From Sphingobium sp. V4 (GTDB taxonomy: Bacteria > Pseudomonadota > Alphaproteobacteria > Sphingomonadales > Sphingomonadaceae), in the NCBI RefSeq assembly GCF_029590555.1, contig NZ_CP081001.1, positions 2,762,001-2,826,000 of the forward strand: a stretch of DNA of 64,000 bases, written 5' to 3'. Positions within the stretch are counted from its first letter, which is position 1. Each line of letters opens with the position of its first letter. Shown piece by piece: positions 62,724 through 64,000 of the stretch. The translations under genes and the position numbers were made by a program. A model generated the notes under the pieces. That model was not told the origin of the DNA. It did not search any database and saw only the letters and a program-made list of their open reading frames with translations.

Positions 62724-64000
62724 ATGCGACAGAATGAGATAAGTGCCGGCGTGGCGGATGCAGCAACAAGAATCGACGCAAGTCTCATCGACTATGCATC
62801 ACGCCTCTGCTCCGAACGGCTGGCGGCCTACCGTGCCGCTCCGCATGATGCGGAGGAGCACGGCAATATCGAAACCTCGGTCCTTGCCGGTGGATATGCC
62901 TATCGGCAGATTGCGGAGCTGATCCAGAATGCTGCCGATGCGGTGTCCGAGGCAGGCGATCCCGAAGTCAGGGGGCGGATCGTTGTGGAGATCGACGGCA
63001 ACGGGCTGTGGGCCGCGAACAGCGGAGCGCCTGTCGACAGGGCGGGCGTGCGCGCGCTTCTCAATTCGCATGCTTCCGGGAAGCGGGCGGGTCAGATCGG
63101 CCGGTTCGGTCTGGGCTTCAAATCCTTGCTGAGACTCGGTGGGCGTATCAACGTGCTCAGTCGCACAGTCTGCCTCGGTTTCGATCCGGACTGGTGCCGC
63201 GCCTACATCCGTTCGCACCTGTCATTGCATGACGGTGCAATAGTTCCCGGCCTGCGAATGGCGATACCCCAAGCGTGGCAGACCGCCCTTCCGGCCTTGG
63301 CCGGCGCTGACAGATTCGACTGGGCCACGACCATCGTCCACGCCGAGCTGGTCGGTCAGGGCGCACGCGAGGCGGTCGTCGAGGAGATACGCCGCTTTCC
63401 GTCAGAATTCCTTCTCTTCCTGCCTCACGACATCGATCTGCAGCTCAGGGGCGGTGGCGTGGAGCGTCTGCTGGCGCGGCGAACCGAAGCCGACGGAACT
63501 GTCGTGATCGAGGATCTCGCGGCTGAGCGGCAGGGGGTGCAGCGCTGGCGTATTTTCCAGACCAGTGCGCACATCACCGACGAGGCGGCCCACGAAGACG
63601 CTACAAGCGTCCATTCGCGTGAATCCGTTCCGATCATCTGGGCGGCTCCTGTCGGCACCCAGCGCGAGGCAGCAGGACGCTTTTTTGCCTTTTTCCCTAC
63701 TGCCACGGAGACCCGTACCTCGGGTATCCTCAACGCGCCCTGGAAATTGAACTCGGATCGCACAGCAGTAATTCCAGGGGCGTGGAACTCGGCACTGATG
63801 GAAAAGGCGGCCGATCTGATTGTCACCAGCCTGCCGCAACTGGCAGCCGACACCGATCCAGGTGTGGTGCTCGACGCATTTCCCCGCGAGCTGGCAAACG
63901 CAGCCGAGCCGGCGGCCCCGCTCGTTGCAGCGCTATGGTCGCGACTGATCGATGCGCCGGTCATTCCGAACTGCGACGGCGAACTCCTTGCAAGCAGCGA
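62724..64000 (+). CDS. GHKL (Hsp90/sacsin-like) ATPase, truncated by the window edge
   Basis: The frame opens at the ATG at 62724 and is still open at the last base (425 codons read). AYRQIAELIQNAADAVSEA (residues about 59-77) is the N-box with the Glu-Asn-Asp set, and GRFGLGFKSLL near 126 is the glycine-rich lid of Bergerat-fold ATPases. The later NAPWKLNSDRTAVIPGAWN fits the second Hsp90/sacsin-type subdomain. Large proteins of this type occur in several defence islands. Divergent from the helicase operon and very likely part of the same system. Confidence 0.85.
   Translation, partial: MRQNEISAGVADAATRIDASLIDYASRLCSERLAAYRAAPHDAEEHGNIETSVLAGGYAYRQIAELIQNAADAVSEAGDPEVRGRIVVEIDGNGLWAANSGAPVDRAGVRALLNSHASGKRAGQIGRFGLGFKSLLRLGGRINVLSRTVCLGFDPDWCRAYIRSHLSLHDGAIVPGLRMAIPQAWQTALPALAGADRFDWATTIVHAELVGQGAREAVVEEIRRFPSEFLLFLPHDIDLQLRGGGVERLLARRTEADGTVVIEDLAAERQGVQRWRIFQTSAHITDEAAHEDATSVHSRESVPIIWAAPVGTQREAAGRFFAFFPTATETRTSGILNAPWKLNSDRTAVIPGAWNSALMEKAADLIVTSLPQLAADTDPGVVLDAFPRELANAAEPAAPLVAALWSRLIDAPVIPNCDGELLASS

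Noticed and set aside
1..64000. CRISPR arrays, tRNA genes, integrase, transposases
   Set aside because: No regularly spaced repeats, cloverleaf sequence, tyrosine or serine recombinase, or transposase motif was seen in any plausible frame.

Overview
The window most likely comes from an alphaproteobacterium of the sphingomonad group (Sphingomonadales). It is GC-rich, has a sphingomonad-style TonB-dependent receptor, and has a luxR-luxI-phyH trio of the kind found in that group. It reads as the inside of a large integrative and conjugative element of the Tn4371/trb type. All core transfer modules are present but are separated by three blocks of cargo. No integrase, attachment site, replication initiator, tRNA, rRNA or CRISPR array was found, so the element's ends lie outside the window.

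Layout. (1) 1-3.8 kb: the end of a repeat-type protein, a 722-residue nuclease-like protein with a SEC-C zinc tail, and two unknown genes. (2) 3.98-16.02 kb, leftward: a complete mating-pair-formation operon, traG/virD4-copG-trbBCDEJLFGI-DUF2274-HTH, with mostly overlapping or abutting genes. (3) 17.7-35.3 kb: a catabolic island. It holds a two-component flavin monooxygenase, a TonB receptor, an MFS transporter, a LysR regulator and a tight nine-gene operon (amidohydrolase, nitroreductase, FAD hydroxylase, extradiol-type dioxygenase, C-C hydrolase, cupin, two SDR-fold dehydrogenases, FAH-type hydrolase). It ends in a LuxR/LuxI quorum-sensing pair coupled to a phytanoyl-CoA dioxygenase homologue. 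The substrate looks aromatic or polyketide-like but is not identifiable. (4) 35.3-41.4 kb: a frameshifted DUF2285 regulator, then two diverged copies of a regulator/small-protein module. These flank a cargo block holding a nucleotidyltransferase pair and an NdpA-like/membrane-protein pair. (5) 41.7-50.7 kb: the DNA-processing module (ArdC, DUF2958, ParB-like, DUF5990, DUF736, HTH, TraF peptidase, lytic transglycosylase, relaxase). (6) 50.8-64.0 kb: a defence island.

The defence island has two parts. First is a compact type II restriction-modification set (self-regulating C5 methyltransferase, Vsr repair nuclease, MvaI/BcnI-like endonuclease), with a 15-bp operator sitting on the methyltransferase promoter. 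Second is a DISARM-like array. A leftward operon encodes a UvrD-type helicase, DrmA, DrmB and a NERD-SF1 helicase. It is divergent from a GHKL (Hsp90-type) ATPase gene that runs off the right edge. The array has no PLD nuclease (DrmC) or dedicated methyltransferase in the window, so it is not canonical DISARM and is the strongest candidate here for an incompletely described system.

The element therefore appears to carry nutrient-acquisition genes under cell-density control together with phage defence, on a self-transferring backbone. Repeated GAGAC motifs upstream of both traG and the relaxase gene suggest either shared control of the two transfer modules or an oriT. Functions are read from protein motifs by eye; no database search was possible.
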